Notes under the pieces: generated by a model
What the model was told of the DNA's origin: nothing
The model's input: only the letters and a program-made list of their open reading frames with translations
Database searches by the model: none
From: Strigamia acuminata
Lineage: Eukaryota > Arthropoda > Chilopoda > Geophilomorpha > Linotaeniidae
Direction: 5' to 3'
Length of the DNA stretch: 64,000 bases
NCBI GenBank assembly: GCA_949358305.1
Contig: OX442315.1
Location: 29,540,427 to 29,604,426, forward strand
Translations under genes and position numbers: made by a program
In this document: one piece after another, positions 31,347 through 48,493 of the stretch
How the letters are laid out: every line of letters starts with the position of its first letter
Numbering within the stretch: the stretch's first letter is position 1

Positions 31347-31836
31347 TTATTGATAGTGTCCAGTGCCACGTCTATCCACAATATGATTGCCTTTTGTCAT
31401 CCGATCTGGAGTTATTCGAATCCTTTTGCTTCGACGTGGGATGGCGCCCATGGCTCCTATTTCCTCCGCAATGGCTTCTACTCCCTCTGGAATTGCTCCG
31501 ATTTCCTCGGGAATTCTTCCGATGTCCTCCTGAATAATATTATCCGGAATGGCGTCAGCCCTAGGTTCAAAATTTCTGCCGATTCTATGCTGTTTAAAAA
31601 TAATAATGAAAAGTGAAAACGGAATAAAATTAAAATTAAAATAAAATTTTTCATTTACTTTGTAATAAATAATTACAGAAATTAAAACTAAAATGAGCGG
31701 GAGACCAACAAAAAGCAACGTAATTGTTGGGATAACAAAAAATAAATGACAATTTCAAAATAATATTGGAATTACTTATCGTATCGTCGTAGCAGTCACA
31801 TGGCCATAAATTAGCATATTTCACAGACATTTTCAA
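31347..31836 (-). CDS. Small putative membrane protein with Glu-Ile-Gly repeats
   Basis: Spliced model 31776-31836, 31659-31687 and 31347-31589, 110 aa, total length divisible by three. The middle has a short hydrophobic segment (ILISVIIYY), then a basic stretch and repeated IPEEIGAIPEG/EEIGAM motifs, and a basic tail with RRSKRIR. The 69-nt second intron is also open in frame, and an alternative start within the first intron would give a longer hydrophobic segment (MLFVGLPLILVLISVIIYY). It lies just past the end of the region duplicated with mannosidase II. The family is not recognised, and it may not be a real gene. Confidence 0.4.
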
Positions 31837-32020
31837 TTGAGAAAAGGAATTTCCAATATATTTTCAATATAAAAAATCGACATGAAAATTTAACTCAACT
31901 CTTTTTTTAATTTAAACTGTTTGATTTTCAAATAGACTATTTGAAAATTCAAAACCATTTTGATAAAATTAACTACTAGTATGTAACAGAAGTTATTCAG
32001 TCAAATGGTATAAGTCTACA

Positions 32021-32110
32021 AGCCTAGTGGACAGAGTAGTGGTCTTTAGAACAAAGGGTTTCAGGTTCAAGTCTAGCAGAGGTCATGCTAAAAACAAGTA
32101 AAACAAAAGA
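32021..32110 (+). repeat. tRNA-derived SINE-like fragment
   Basis: AGCCTAGTGG (32021-32030) resembles an A box and GGTTCAAGTCT (32064-32074) a B box one base from consensus. Spacing is right for a Pol III promoter. It is followed by an A-rich stretch. No cloverleaf with a clear anticodon can be built with confidence, so a SINE head is more likely than a tRNA gene. Confidence 0.5.
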
Positions 32111-32284
32111 AGTATTTTTTTTTAGAAAAAGGCTTTTATGCTGTAAACCTCTCCTCTTTTTACCCGCTGTATTCTCTTTTTTTTTCTTTTTTTTCCGCTG
32201 TTTTCTCCTCCTTTTTATCCAACCACTTTCTCCATTCTTTTTGATAAAATTACACAAATAAGATTTTTTTTTATAAATTAAAAG

Positions 32285-32760
32285 TCAACCGTTAGTCCAA
32301 TCGAAAAGTTGGGAGCGCACATCTAGCGCGACACAATCTACAGCGACGACAATACACCGCGACAAGTTTTATTGAAAAATCACCCAACAATGTTCAGTGA
32401 CACAATTTACCGCAACTCAATCTAGCGCGACAGCGAAAATGCGAAAAATGAGAAAATGTCATCAGTCAGCGAGGCTTCACTGCACAGCTCTTCTCCAAAA
32501 ACTGAAATAAGCTGGAAATGGCTGGAAATGGCATGAACTAAGCTGCAGATGGCACGTAATAAGCTGCATACAGAGCTGGAAATAGCTCAAAATTTAAAAA
32601 ATGGCACAAAGTGGCCCGAAATGTCACGAAAAGGCCTGAAATGGCCTAAAATGGCACTAGATATCACGGAATGGCACGAAAAAAGCTGGAAATGGCACGG
32701 AATAAGCTGCAGATGGCACGAATGACACAAAATGGCCTGAAATGGCACAAAATGGCACTC
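32285..32760. repeat. Degenerate minisatellite (AAATGGCAC / AAGCTG family)
   Basis: From about 32500 to 32760, units built of AAATGGC, GGCACGAA and AAGCTGGAAATGGC alternate irregularly. Just upstream, TCTAGCGCGACA occurs twice (about 32322 and 32422). No coding signal is seen. Confidence 0.7.
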
Positions 32761-33640
32761 CGCCTTCATCCCTGTCATCGGCTGCATCGTCGAGTACCAA
32801 CGCCTACATCACTTGCACCGCCACTACGACAAGTACGAGGTCAAGTGCCAATTGTGCGTCCACTGCAAGCATATCGGATACAATGACTCAAGAAGAGTAC
32901 AAGCCCGTTCACCGTCACCATCATTGTCACCAATCATCCGAACACAAAACACCAAACCCCTTCAGACGTCCGTTGCACTCGCCCCATTTCGGGTGGGAGC
33001 AAATGCGCGCACAATTTAAAACAGTGTCAAACGTCAAATGTTGGCATGGACAACGTCAAGATGTTCCAAGCGCACAAGGTGGCGTTGCTGGGACTCAGTT
33101 TCTGTCCGAACGACACGAAACTCGCGTCGTGTTCGGACGACGGGACGCTCCGAATTTGGGACTTCCAAATATTGCATTGGCATCCAGGACAGCCAGCAGC
33201 CGGTTAATTTCTGGGATCCGAAGAGCGGAAGGTGTTTGGCGACGCTGCACTCGCACTTTTTGGGGACACAAGAAGAGGAGTGTCGAGTGTCCAATTCACG
33301 AGACTTTGTTTTGCAGCGGCCGTCGGATGGCCTTATTGCGCGCACATGGGATTGTTTTTTTTTTAATTATGTACTTGTATTTTATTGTTTGATATTATTA
33401 TTTAATTATTTATTCATTTTATTCATTTATCTCATCATTTATTGTGCGCGCATTTGGGGGGGGGGGGGGAGCGGGGAGCCCCCCATCTATCGCCATCGCC
33501 ATCACCATCGGCGACACCACCATTGTCACCTGCATCTTCTTCGGAAATAGGACGCGGGCGCGGGCGTGGGGGTCCACCAGGGCGTGGACGTTGGACGTCG
33601 ACGTGGACAGTTTTTAACAATAAATTGAAAAATATTCAGT
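32761..33640 (+). pseudogene. WDR33-like pseudogene fragment
   Basis: WDR33 is a WD-repeat subunit of the mRNA polyadenylation complex. At 33030-33170 the frame gives [32 protein letters not shown], which matches the WDR33 repeat around its conserved [12 protein letters not shown] segment. Then come [28 protein letters not shown] (about 33190-33255) and GHKKRSVECP in another frame. Parts between are missing and at least two frameshifts occur. No introns separate the pieces, which suggests a retrocopy or a collapsed duplicate. A Gly-Arg-rich stretch (33541-33590) and AATAAA at about 33620 could be the end of the same copy. The GC-rich part before 33000 is not recognised. Confidence 0.72.
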
Positions 33641-34195
33641 ATACCATACCATATAATAAAAATTATTATTTAAATAGTTCGCAAGAAAATATTACATCTC
33701 AAATAATTGATTGGTTATATCTTACAACAGCACCATATCACAAATACATTCATCTGATCATAAAGCTCAACAGAAACATTCTTTCTCTCTTATTGCACAC
33801 GTTCTCAAGGCACTGTTACTTCCTCACTCCTGGTATGCTTTCTTACCACCCAACACAGTTTATTTTTCGAACTCTTTAACGTAGAAGTCTTTTCCCAAAA
33901 TATTTCTGCATAAAACATAACAAAATTCAACATAGTACTTATGCAAACATTAAATATTTTTCATTTTTGATACAGAAATGGGGTTGAAACACTAGAACTT
34001 CGGGAAACAAAACAGAAAATCAAAAATGTCTATAATATAAAGGTCATTTAACATTGACGCGGCAAACGTTATTTTTTTCAACAAAACATTCGACTATTTA
34101 CAGAGCAAAAATTAATTTAAGCAGTCAAAAGTAAAAATATAAAATTATTAAACCATTAAAGATTCAAAAAGTTCATGACTCCCGACTTAAATTAC
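33641..34195. other. Intergenic, no gene recognised
   Basis: AT-rich sequence with no exon-like structure. It may be the 3' UTR of the truncated gene at 34196-34728. Confidence 0.4.
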
Positions 34196-34728
34196 ACATC
34201 AACAACATCATCTACGTGGAAACCAGAATCCAATTGCAATTTGTCGTTTTTCAAACTTTCCTGCACAGAACCGCTACCTGCAAGTTCCTTCCGTGAAAGT
34301 GAGCGAGGTCTCGTGTGAGATTCTGTATAAAAAAAAAATTTTTTTTTTAAAAAAATCCAGCTAAAAATTCACTTTTAAAATTGTCCTCACCAACCACAAC
34401 CACCATGTCTGAACTAGCAGTGCGCTACATCGTTTGTTTGTGTTGTACTTTTACTCGTGTCTTCAGTCGTCTCGGTTTCTTTCATCATGGTAAATCGTTT
34501 CTCTTGACGAGCCTTCATTTCCGCCAATATATTGTTTCCAACCCCAACCTTGGGAATTGCAGATGGTTGTCGTAAATTCGAGTCTGAAGTTGACAAATTG
34601 TCCTTTTCCGTCTCTGTTGAAAAAATTAATGATTTATACTCTTGTATTGAATGTGCAGTTAGCCTACTGACCGTTCGTCTCTTGTTTTTCTCTCACAGGT
34701 GTGTCCATTTCCTTTCTTTTCTCCAAAG
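34196..34728 (-). pseudogene. 3'-terminal exons of an unrecognised gene, truncated
   Basis: Three exon-like pieces on the - strand. One of about 50 nt at 34676-34728 has frame [15 protein letters not shown]. The second, about 34400-34613 after an acceptor AG, contains VGVGNNILAEMKARQEKRF and a Thr/Glu-rich end. The last, 34196-34318, contains RPRSLSRKELAGSGS and ends VDDVVDV with TAA. Phase matches at the first junction (G/AG). The donor after the second piece is weak, and its frame otherwise stops. The upstream part is replaced at 34729 by mannosidase pseudogene sequence, so the gene has been cut. The family is not recognised; the composition suggests a cytoskeletal or signalling scaffold, which is inference. 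Confidence 0.5.
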
Positions 34729-36650
<1,922 letters not shown>

Positions 36651-37799
36651 CTCTGGTACTAGGAGACTAGGAGAGTCCAAATTGGGATAACTGAGTTGTG
36701 CTTCTTAGAAATCTAAAGTCGTCTCAGCTGTAGGTTGAAAAAGAGATTGGTACTTTTAAAGATTGGCACTTTGGAAAAAAATTTCAAATATTTTTCGGTT
36801 CTTCTTTCTTTTTTTTTCCTTCTGTTTTTTCATTCCTTTTTTGAGCAATTCAGCCACGATGTAATTTTTTTTGTATAGTTTTGCTGCTTGCTATTTAATT
36901 TCATTTATTAAAAATTGTAATTAATTTGCAAGTGTAAAAAATTGGAAAAATAACATTGGTAAGATAAAAAAAAAATTTTTTTAAAAACATTTTTCGTCTA
37001 AAACTGAGAATTTTAATGCGTTTTGTGCAGATTTTTAATTTTTATTGTATTAATTTTGCATTTGCTTCATTAATAATTAATAAATTATATTTAAAGAAAT
37101 AAAAATTCTCTCTTAAATGCTAACAAGTAGATCATTAACATAGAAATAGGAATAGTACAGTTTATTTCGAAAGGTGAGTGTGAAAACTGATGTTTGTTTC
37201 ATTGCATACCACAGAAGCACACGCGTACTGCTATTCCATATTAGGTCATGCTACTAGTCAATGGCCCACTGATCTGAAAAATGTAAAATTGACAACAACG
37301 AATCTGTTTTCGTGAAAACCTTGAAACATTTGCTGCTAATTTGTCATAATTTGTACATGATATTTATAAAAACTGACTTTTAAACGCTTTGAAATTAAAC
37401 GATTGAATAATGTCATCAGCAAAACAGAAATGGATAAACTCACAAGTAATTGCGTTACCAGAGACAATTTTATTTTTATTTCCAAATTCTATTTTAATTT
37501 ATTTCCTTTTATAATACAAACTGCAAACTGCACAACAATTTTGATAATTTTGAATACAATAATGCAATCGGATGAGATAAAATCCACAAAAAATAATTAA
37601 GAAACCACAAAACCGCAACCTCAATCAAGTTTTTTAAATTATAAAAAAACAAAAACGTTTAACCATCATTAAAACAGAATGGAAGTTGCCATTTTCTACC
37701 TCAGGAGGGAAGTAGAATTTTTAGTGTAAAATGTGTCTCAATTTAGAACAGAAACGTCATCAAGTCACATGACTCGGGGAATTACAGTTAAATTTCAGC
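36651..37799. other. Intergenic upstream of the actin pair
   Basis: AT-rich, with no gene recognised. The homology to the mannosidase 5' flank ends at about 36650. Confidence 0.5.
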
Positions 37800-37884
37800 G
37801 CTTTCGTCGTTATTCGCTCTCTTCCTTGCTGATCACACAGTTGCAGGACGAACGTCCCGTGCCCTTGTTTGCTTGCTTAGACAG
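37800..37884 (+). promoter_or_regulatory. Probable noncoding first exon of actin copy 1
   Basis: A stretch with pyrimidine-rich, less AT-rich sequence ends TTAGACAG followed by GTAAGA at 37885, a strong donor. The coding exon's acceptor region lies at about 38500. A near-CArG CCATATTTAG is at 38410-38419 in the intervening intron. Start site and exon limits are inferred. Confidence 0.45.
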
Positions 37885-38530
37885 GTAAGATTGCAGATAG
37901 GCTTCACGGTCTTGCACTGAACTCATTCATTGCATTTGCCACGCTACCTAATTTGATTTTAACTTTAATTTGCGTGAGTTCCAGTATTTAATTTAACACT
38001 TAAGCTAACGATTTTCCACAAATAATTTCAATTATTAATTTAATTCACACTTAGCCGAATTTAATCACTTAATAATTGTTTTAAGTTTCTATTATGTAGT
38101 TTATTTAACATTCAATGGCTCAATATTGGAATAGTTAAAACTGCATCGGCTAAAAACTGCATCAAACCACTCTTTTAGTGTAAAACGAGTCGATTTTAAA
38201 TACTTCCACAATTACCATTTAAGGTCACTACTCGCATCTAGCCATAAAACAAAATAACTAATTCTCTAAGTTGGTTTTTAATGTTACAAACTTAATTAGA
38301 GTAGTCATTTAAGAGCAGAACCATTGTTTTTTTTAAATTTAACATTTTTATTTTAAAAAGAAGGGAAAAAAAAGTAGAACAGTTTAAAAATAGCACCGAG
38401 ATAGTATCGCCATATTTAGTCGTAACCTTAAGTCCCATTAGATGGAGAAAATAAACGGATTTTCCAAAACATTTAAAAAACAATCTAAATAAAACTTTAA
38501 TTTCTTTTTAAATTTCCAGATTGAATTTAA

Positions 38531-39879
<1,349 letters not shown>

Positions 39880-40740
39880 TTTAATTAATTTTCTACCAAA
39901 CGATCCCTTTTACTTTGTTATTTTGATTTTGATTTTCCTCCCAAATTTTATTCATTTTTAAAATGATAATTGGAAATTTCCTACCTTGAAATTTCGTTCG
40001 AAATTTGTTACTTTTTCCGTCCACTTGATTAATAATGAATTTAAAAATAAATTAAACAAAAAAATACTCAATTGATTTGAGGCATAAATTGAACCGATGG
40101 GTGGAATGGAAGGACGGGGTGAGAAGGGAATTAAAAATGTTTTGTTGTATGAAAAATACATTTATTGATATGTTTGAAAAGAAATTCAAAAAATAAAAAA
40201 ACATTGAAAATTGAAGAATTTGTCCATTTATTTAAAACGGTAATAAAAAATTTAATCTAAAAGAAATTCAAAAGAAAAATATTCCATTTCTTTCAGCAAT
40301 TAATAGGCTATACAATTAAAATAAATCATTCACGGTTTTATTTAAAAAATCCGTCGTAGAATATGATTAAAAATCCGTCGTAAAATATGATTAAAATCAC
40401 GGTCTGTAGACCTCATCTCTAGACCACGATGAAACGACGCTAAGGTATGCACGTCATTTTCAACCTGTTTTATGAATACATTTGGCACACGCGATTAAAT
40501 TTTCATACTGTGATTTCATATTTCGTTGGGCGACATTTTTTTATTCATATTAATTAGCGGGGCGTAAATTGTACGGCATACCGTACAGTATGAAGTGTAA
40601 CTAAGATTTATTTTTTCTCTCCCTCGTTCATCCACTTCCAAACATAGATATGAGGAGGTTTCCAGTTTAAATTTAGCTGTCCGTAAGATGGGAAACCCCT
40701 AAAAGGCGTTGAAAACTCCCGGGAGTGGGAGAATCCAATC
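39880..40740. other. Intergenic between the actins
   Basis: Contains the actin copy 1 3' end. A tandem pair of a 24-bp unit (AATCCGTCGTAGAATATGATT and a one-base variant) lies at about 40349-40396. No gene is recognised. Confidence 0.5.
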
Positions 40741-40746
40741 TATTTT

Positions 40747-40899
40747 TATAAATCTATTAGATTCAGCGTGAATGCCACCAGGGAAATTTCGGCGCTACGT
40801 TCAATTTGGGCCACTTGAATTTCCTCTGGATTCTTCACTGAAGTTCACTTGGCAGTTGAGTACAGTGCTGGTCCACATCTAGGATTCCCCCTACAGCAA
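40747..40899 (+). promoter_or_regulatory. Actin copy 2 core promoter and noncoding first exon
   Basis: TATAAAT at 40747-40753 lies inside CTATTTTTATAAA, close to a MEF2-type site. A likely start follows near 40778, and the exon ends CTACAGCAA before the donor GTAAGT at 40900. The coding exon acceptor is TTTTTTCTAG at 41313. Limits are inferred. Confidence 0.5.
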
Positions 40900-41319
40900 G
40901 TAAGTTGGATACATATTTAACCTTTATGCTTTTTTCTGAATATTATTTCGAGATAGTGACTTATATATAGCATTGTTAACTAACACTTGGGCAATGGATA
41001 TTAAGCAGAAGAGAATTTTCTGACATTTATGTTAATTTTTGGTTTGATTTCATATTTGAATGAAATCAAGTTTAAACTATTTAAATTATTACGAAAAATT
41101 GTTTTCTTTTAATATTTTACTTATTAACTTGTTTTTTAACAGTTTAGTCTTTCTATTTGGTCTATTTTATTAATTTTTTTCTTTCTTACATAAAACATGA
41201 ATCTAAAATTAGTAATTCTGCGGCATGCATTGCCTTATATGACCAATCATAATTTTTTTTCATTTTTTCATTTTTTCATTTTTAAATTTTAATAATTTTA
41301 CTTTTTTTTCTAGACATAA

Positions 41320-43058
<1,739 letters not shown>

Positions 43059-43413
43059 ATGTTTTTAAGAAATGAGTAAATGAGCCAAGTGGAACTTTTG
43101 ACGTACCAATAAAAATTAAAAATGAAGAAAGTTTTTTTCTTTGTTTTTAAGCTTAACGCCGCTTCTTAGTTTAACGAGTGAGAAATTTCAAAACAAAATA
43201 CAACAATATAAAATGTTTATTATAAATTTGTTACAAAATTTATAACTTCTCATGTAGATAAACGTTAACTATTTTTTTTTCGTCGAAAACATAATTATTG
43301 AATAAATAAATCATTCTATAGATCACACTAGCTCGTTTTTAAGTCATCTAGTTTGACATAAATAAAAAAGAAGCAAATAAAAAATTTGATACGCTAGAGA
43401 ACGAAAACTTAAG

Positions 43414-46400
43414 TTAATATTCGTATCTTTTCATGCTTTTAATCACCCAATCGGTATATTCCGTTAATCGAGTAAACACGTCTGGAAAACCAGGCTTAGC
43501 GCAGCCCGAGCCAAATGATGTTAATCCAACGAGATACCATCGACCTTCTTGAAGCGCACATTGAAGCGGGCCGCCTGAATCTCCCTATAAATCATCAATG
43601 AAGAATTACTAGTACAAAAGTTAGTTCATTTATGTATAGTAAACGTGAAATGATACTAACCACACAGGTGCCTTTGCTCGCATTCAGTCTGCCTGCACAT
43701 AAATGGTAGGATTTAATTGGAATTTTGTATTTGCCGCTATAAGCCTTATCACAGATTTTGTTAGAGACAATAGGCATCTCGACTCTTTGGAGTGTTAAGG
43801 AATTTCCATGACCTAAATATGATTACAGAATAAATAAACAAAGAAATAGAAATTAAAAAAGGCCTTTTTTTAGAAAATGTATTTGATCGAGTGTTTGTTT
43901 GATAAAACAATTATCTGTACCATCTCTCCCTCTGGTGGTAAAGTTTTAAACCTAATTGTAAACAACCGGAGCTGATACGATTTTAAAGCTTAAAATGTGT
44001 AACACAAGAACACAGGATTTCTGAGAATCCCGTTTTTCTTTTATTACCCTAATTTTCTATCTAAAATTACCTATTGGGAAACTGCGCAGCACTAAAATCG
44101 TATTAAGATGGCCGTGTGTTCTCAATACAGTTTTATTTATTATTTTAAATTTTCATTACAATAATCATTGTAATTCTTTAATCAGTGGCGGGCTTCTGGG
44201 GCCAAAGTTACAAAAATTTTACTTTTACATACTCAAATCTAGGATATATCCTTATCTAGGCACGTGGAAACTTCAGTTCCGGAAGATATAATAATACTGC
44301 AATGTATCAATACCGGGCATCAATAAAACAACAACTCGTTAATCAGATATTTGAGATTTCTGAGTCTAGTTAGATATGTTCACATACGGTGCTCACATTC
44401 TTACCAGCGTTAATCCCACATTACTAGAAGATTACCGGTATACTCTAAATTGGATACATTATATAAGCAATTATGTTATCGTCTTGTTCGGCTTTAATTC
44501 CTAATTGAAGAATATGGAATTGCTCCATAATGTCAACTTCATATTACATACAATCAAGGACAACGATGCTTGATATTTTCTAAAGTATTTAAAGGGAAAG
44601 TCTGTTCATAGAGAATCAGCTTGATTCTTTGGTGTTAGACACCAAAATACGCAAAATATTGATCGAGGTATAAATGCATAATAATAAAAATTATTACCGT
44701 AAATGCTTTTCTAGAGTATTTGCTTTATTCATAGAGCAATAGAAATAACAACTGAAAATATAGTAAAAAAAATATTAAACACTCACCTTGAATTTTTTGT
44801 CCCCATCCTGTAGCGACACATCTAACTCCTTCCAAATTCATATTTCGGGTGGCATTGTTAAGAGGTAAACATACAACACCAGATTGCCCACCAAGTTGCA
44901 TCGGTTCCGAAAGTTTTAGCAACGCTACGTCATGATGATACTCCCGAAAATTCGAATGAATTACGACACGAGTAACTCGTCGACTCTGCTCGACACCGTT
45001 TGGCATACGTAAATGATGTTCGCCGGCCACAACAGTCCATACTGGCGGTAATGGAAAATTAAAAAGACGACTGAAAGCAAAATTAAATTGATTTGAAAAA
45101 GAAAAAAAACTAAAACCATTTTTATGCAAAGGTTAAAGAACAATTCTGCGCATTAACTGTGCTGTTGACAATGCATTAACGACGCCATGAATCTTTAATC
45201 TATTGTAGTTAATTTGCATAAAAGAAAATTAAAAAAAATTTCCTTTCATGCACTTTACAAGTCGTGCTAGAATAATCATTTATTCATCGAGATAATCAGC
45301 GCAAGAGTTAGGTTTTTAAGTTTGCAATATAAACTAACTTTAAACAGTGTTTTCAACAAAATCTAGGAGTTTTGCTCACTTCTACTGATAATTGCTGAAA
45401 ACTGCCGAAACACTGCATAGGAAAAAACAGATTTTGTTTTTTTTATTTATCTCAAATACTCGAATTCGAGTTTACACTTGCAACATACTCGATTTCGTGG
45501 CAATGCTCTCTACACCACTACCGCAGTGATTCAGAGAGCATTGCCATCGCACTCTGTTTCGCAGAAACCAGTAGAAAAATAACTTTTTAGTCGTTGTTTC
45601 TATAGCAACTTACTTGACAAGACAATGAGCTGCAGTAATTACCCAATTGGAGTCTATAAGAACACCTCCACACCAATGACCCACAAAACCCCAGTACGGA
45701 TGTGTAAGTTGAATAGACACCTGTAAAAACAAAACCATTTTTAGACCATTATTGCCCTTATAGTTTAATTTCTTGTGGGTTTTTTGAGCTTTCATCGTAA
45801 AACAGAAGCTCTGCTACACCATGCAAACACCATTCTAAGGTTCGACACTACAAAGCAATCATTTCGTACCTGCCAAGGCCATTCATTTGATTCCACTTCA
45901 TTTCCTCCTATAATTCTGCTCTCAGCTTTGCTGATAAATCTGGGTTGACGATGGCGAAATGCACCCCGCCCACAATCTATAATAAGAAATTTATATTCCT
46001 CGATCTATTAAGACTGTGATTATTTTTATTTTGCAAATGATCTTCTCCTGACCCGGAAGAATGAACTTAGTTTTCTGTTTTTTTTTTCTTTCTCGACCTT
46101 CTGAATGAATGTCATGTGACAGATAAAAAACAAAATTTCAAAAGATAAAATAAAACGATTTACCTGTATTTAATATAATTTACAATTTATAATTTATAAT
46201 TACTTCATTATTTAATTTGAAACCGTAAAAAAAATCTAAAAACCTAATTAATTTTAATAACGGTTCATTTTTTACTTCAAATTGTGTTTTTTAAATAGTT
46301 TTATAAATACCACATATTAACTAACCTTTTCTCGCTGTGTATGCTTCAATACTGACGCTCAGCTCGATCAATAAAATCGTGCAAAGTAACCACATGTTGC

Positions 46401-46428
46401 CGGTCATCTTATGCTGTTTGTGGGTCAT
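43414..46428 (-). CDS. Secreted chymotrypsin-fold serine protease (S1A)
   Basis: Six exons: 46326-46428, 45870-45976, 45614-45720, 44787-45070, 43661-43812 and 43414-43584. It is 300 aa from Met at 46407, or 307 from Met at 46428. A signal peptide ([18 protein letters not shown]) is followed by a short propeptide with one Cys, then activation at ESR/IIGG. The triad is His in ITAAHC, Asp in HHDVALL and Ser in GDSGGP. At the S1 pocket the residue at chymotrypsin position 189 is Gly (SKGTCVGDSGG), while position 226 is Asp (GFPDVF), by my by-eye alignment. This Gly189/Asp226 pair is as in crab collagenase (brachyurin), so broad P1 specificity rather than strict trypsin action is likely. There is no CLIP domain. 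Intron 4 is about 970 nt. Confidence 0.92.
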
Positions 46429-46994
46429 GGATGCGGACGCCGGAAATTCCGTTTGCTCGACTCCCCTATGTTCACCCACTTTTAAATTGAGGCGGGAGGA
46501 CTTTGCAATGGATGGCAAATACACCTTGTTATTTTCCTCTTACAGGTCAAGTTTCTATCGAGTTTGTGTTTGATGATGGTGATTTTATGTGCGATAAACA
46601 TTACATTAGTTTATTTTTTTTCTTTATTTAGACACTACATAACTTTTAATGTACTAATTTGAGTCGTGATTGGTTGTCCCAAGAACTAACCTTAAAATAT
46701 TGCTCAACATTTTGGTTTTTTATTAAAAGTCACGATTTGTTTCGTCTGATTTGAAATGATTCATTCAATTTGCAATTTTTGTTTAATTTTAAATAAACTA
46801 ATACATCTATTAATAGATTGGATTGAAATATAAATTTTTTATTTAATAATAAAACTAAAGTATAGAACAGTAATAGTGTATAATTAAACTTCATTTTATT
46901 CATTTTAAACACTAGTTGTCGAAATATTATTAATTATTATTTTTATTTTTCATAATTTATTTTCAACATTCATAACCTAGCAAACGGTATTTTC

Positions 46995-47526
46995 TTAAGG
47001 TCTTCCTTGGTCGTGCAAATTCACCAGACGTGGCCTATGTGCAAACCTGTTTAATCTGTTTGTTGCTTCGGTTTCAGTTGAAAGACCTCTTTGAAGTAAA
47101 CGTGAGTCCACAGCCAACTCATCACTTCTATAAAATAAAACAAACATTTAAAATTTTTTTAACAAAATATAAAAAATTATCCCATTGGGTTATTACTAAT
47201 CGTAAAATAAAGACTGAGGAGCGTTTCCGCACTTAAATTAAGCAAATATATGCCAAAATGTTTGGATAATTGAACAATAAATTTGCTTACCTTGAAGCGT
47301 AATTGCCGTTGTTATGAAGATCACTGGAATACGGGTTGAGAGATCTTTTGGATGTAAATAAGGTGAAACTGCATCTGCATCCGCCAATCATTCCGTGGTA
47401 ACCGGTTTGCCGACAGAACATCTGACAGTCAAATCTTTTGCCGTCAATACTGTAAGTGTTAGTGGCTGCCAAGGCCAATGCAATTATTAAAAACCAAGTG
47501 AGGGTTTTTGTGGTGAGAATCTCCAT
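46995..47526 (-). CDS. Cysteine-rich secreted peptide precursor (neuropeptide-like)
   Basis: Two coding exons, 47291-47526 and 46995-47127, 122 aa. A signal peptide (LTWFLIIALALAATNTYS) is followed by IDGKR, a dibasic site. Next comes a conserved-looking four-Cys segment, FDCQMFCRQTGYHGMIGGCR plus CSFTLFTSKR, ending at another dibasic site. The remainder is polar and likely a spacer. The pattern of signal peptide, KR, small Cys-rich domain, KR is that of a peptide hormone precursor with two disulfides. I do not recognise the family with certainty. A noncoding first exon (48494 to about 48560) with a TATA-like motif lies upstream. It lies in the same stretch, and on the same strand, as the ETH-type and SIFamide genes. 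Confidence 0.8.
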
Positions 47527-48493
47527 TAGATTTCTTTAAAACAAAAAACAATAAATAAAGAAAATTGATATTTCAGAATGAACTGATTAACGCTTACTGT
47601 ATTGCCATTTCTTTGAAGATATCCAAATTCTTTTTATCTGATTGATTAAAAATAAAAAATAAAGAGAGATTAAAATCAGACAGCCGTAAAAATATACGTC
47701 TGTTGAGTCATAATAATTATCATGTGTGTACAAATTTTGTTATTCGGATGCTTGGCGGTTTGTTTCAACACATCGGATATTGGACTTGGTGTTGGTTGCT
47801 CAACTTTTTCTACAGAAACTCGAGTTGGTTTTGTTAATTACTCAATTTTACCATTTGTACGTGTTTTTATTCGAGTCATTTCGATACCATCTCGGTTTGC
47901 TCTCACATTTTCCTCGAGTTCCAGTTAATATTGCACCAAAATGTAAAAATGTCCATTGATAATTTATCATTAAACTCGCATTTGAAGCAAATAAAAATTT
48001 TAAATAAAATAAAATTAAAATATTGGTAATTTAAAGTATTTTATCTGAATATATCACTGGTCACAAATAAGTATATTCGGAATGGGTATTTGATGTGAAT
48101 TTACAGATAAAAACGTTTTACTTTACTTTTGAATTTTGTTGACTGAATAAATGGAAATTGAACAAAATCTCCTCAAACAAAATCCAGTCATGCTCTCGAG
48201 ACTCAATTCGTGTGCCTGTGCACAGGCATAAAATAAAAATATCTAAATCTTTTAAGTGAGATATTTACACCTAAAATAATATTTTAAAAAAAAACCGTTT
48301 TTCTTTCTCATTAAAAATTGATGCTACATACTAAGAACTACCCGAAACTAACTAAAAAAACTAAAAAAAAAAAAAATATCACTAAAATCCGATACCAAAG
48401 TATTTTTTAAGCAATTATAATGAGTAACCAGCTAAGTATTTAATTTGAAACAAAAACTACACGCAATTTTAAAAAAATCTACTTAAAAATTAC

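Noticed and set aside
31981-32110. Functional tRNA gene
   Set aside because: B box is imperfect and no acceptor stem or anticodon arm can be paired convincingly; more likely a SINE head.
32742-33550. Overlapping ORFs of 216 and 170 codons as intact genes
   Set aside because: The recognisable WDR33 pieces change frame several times, so neither ORF is a real protein; called as a pseudogene instead.
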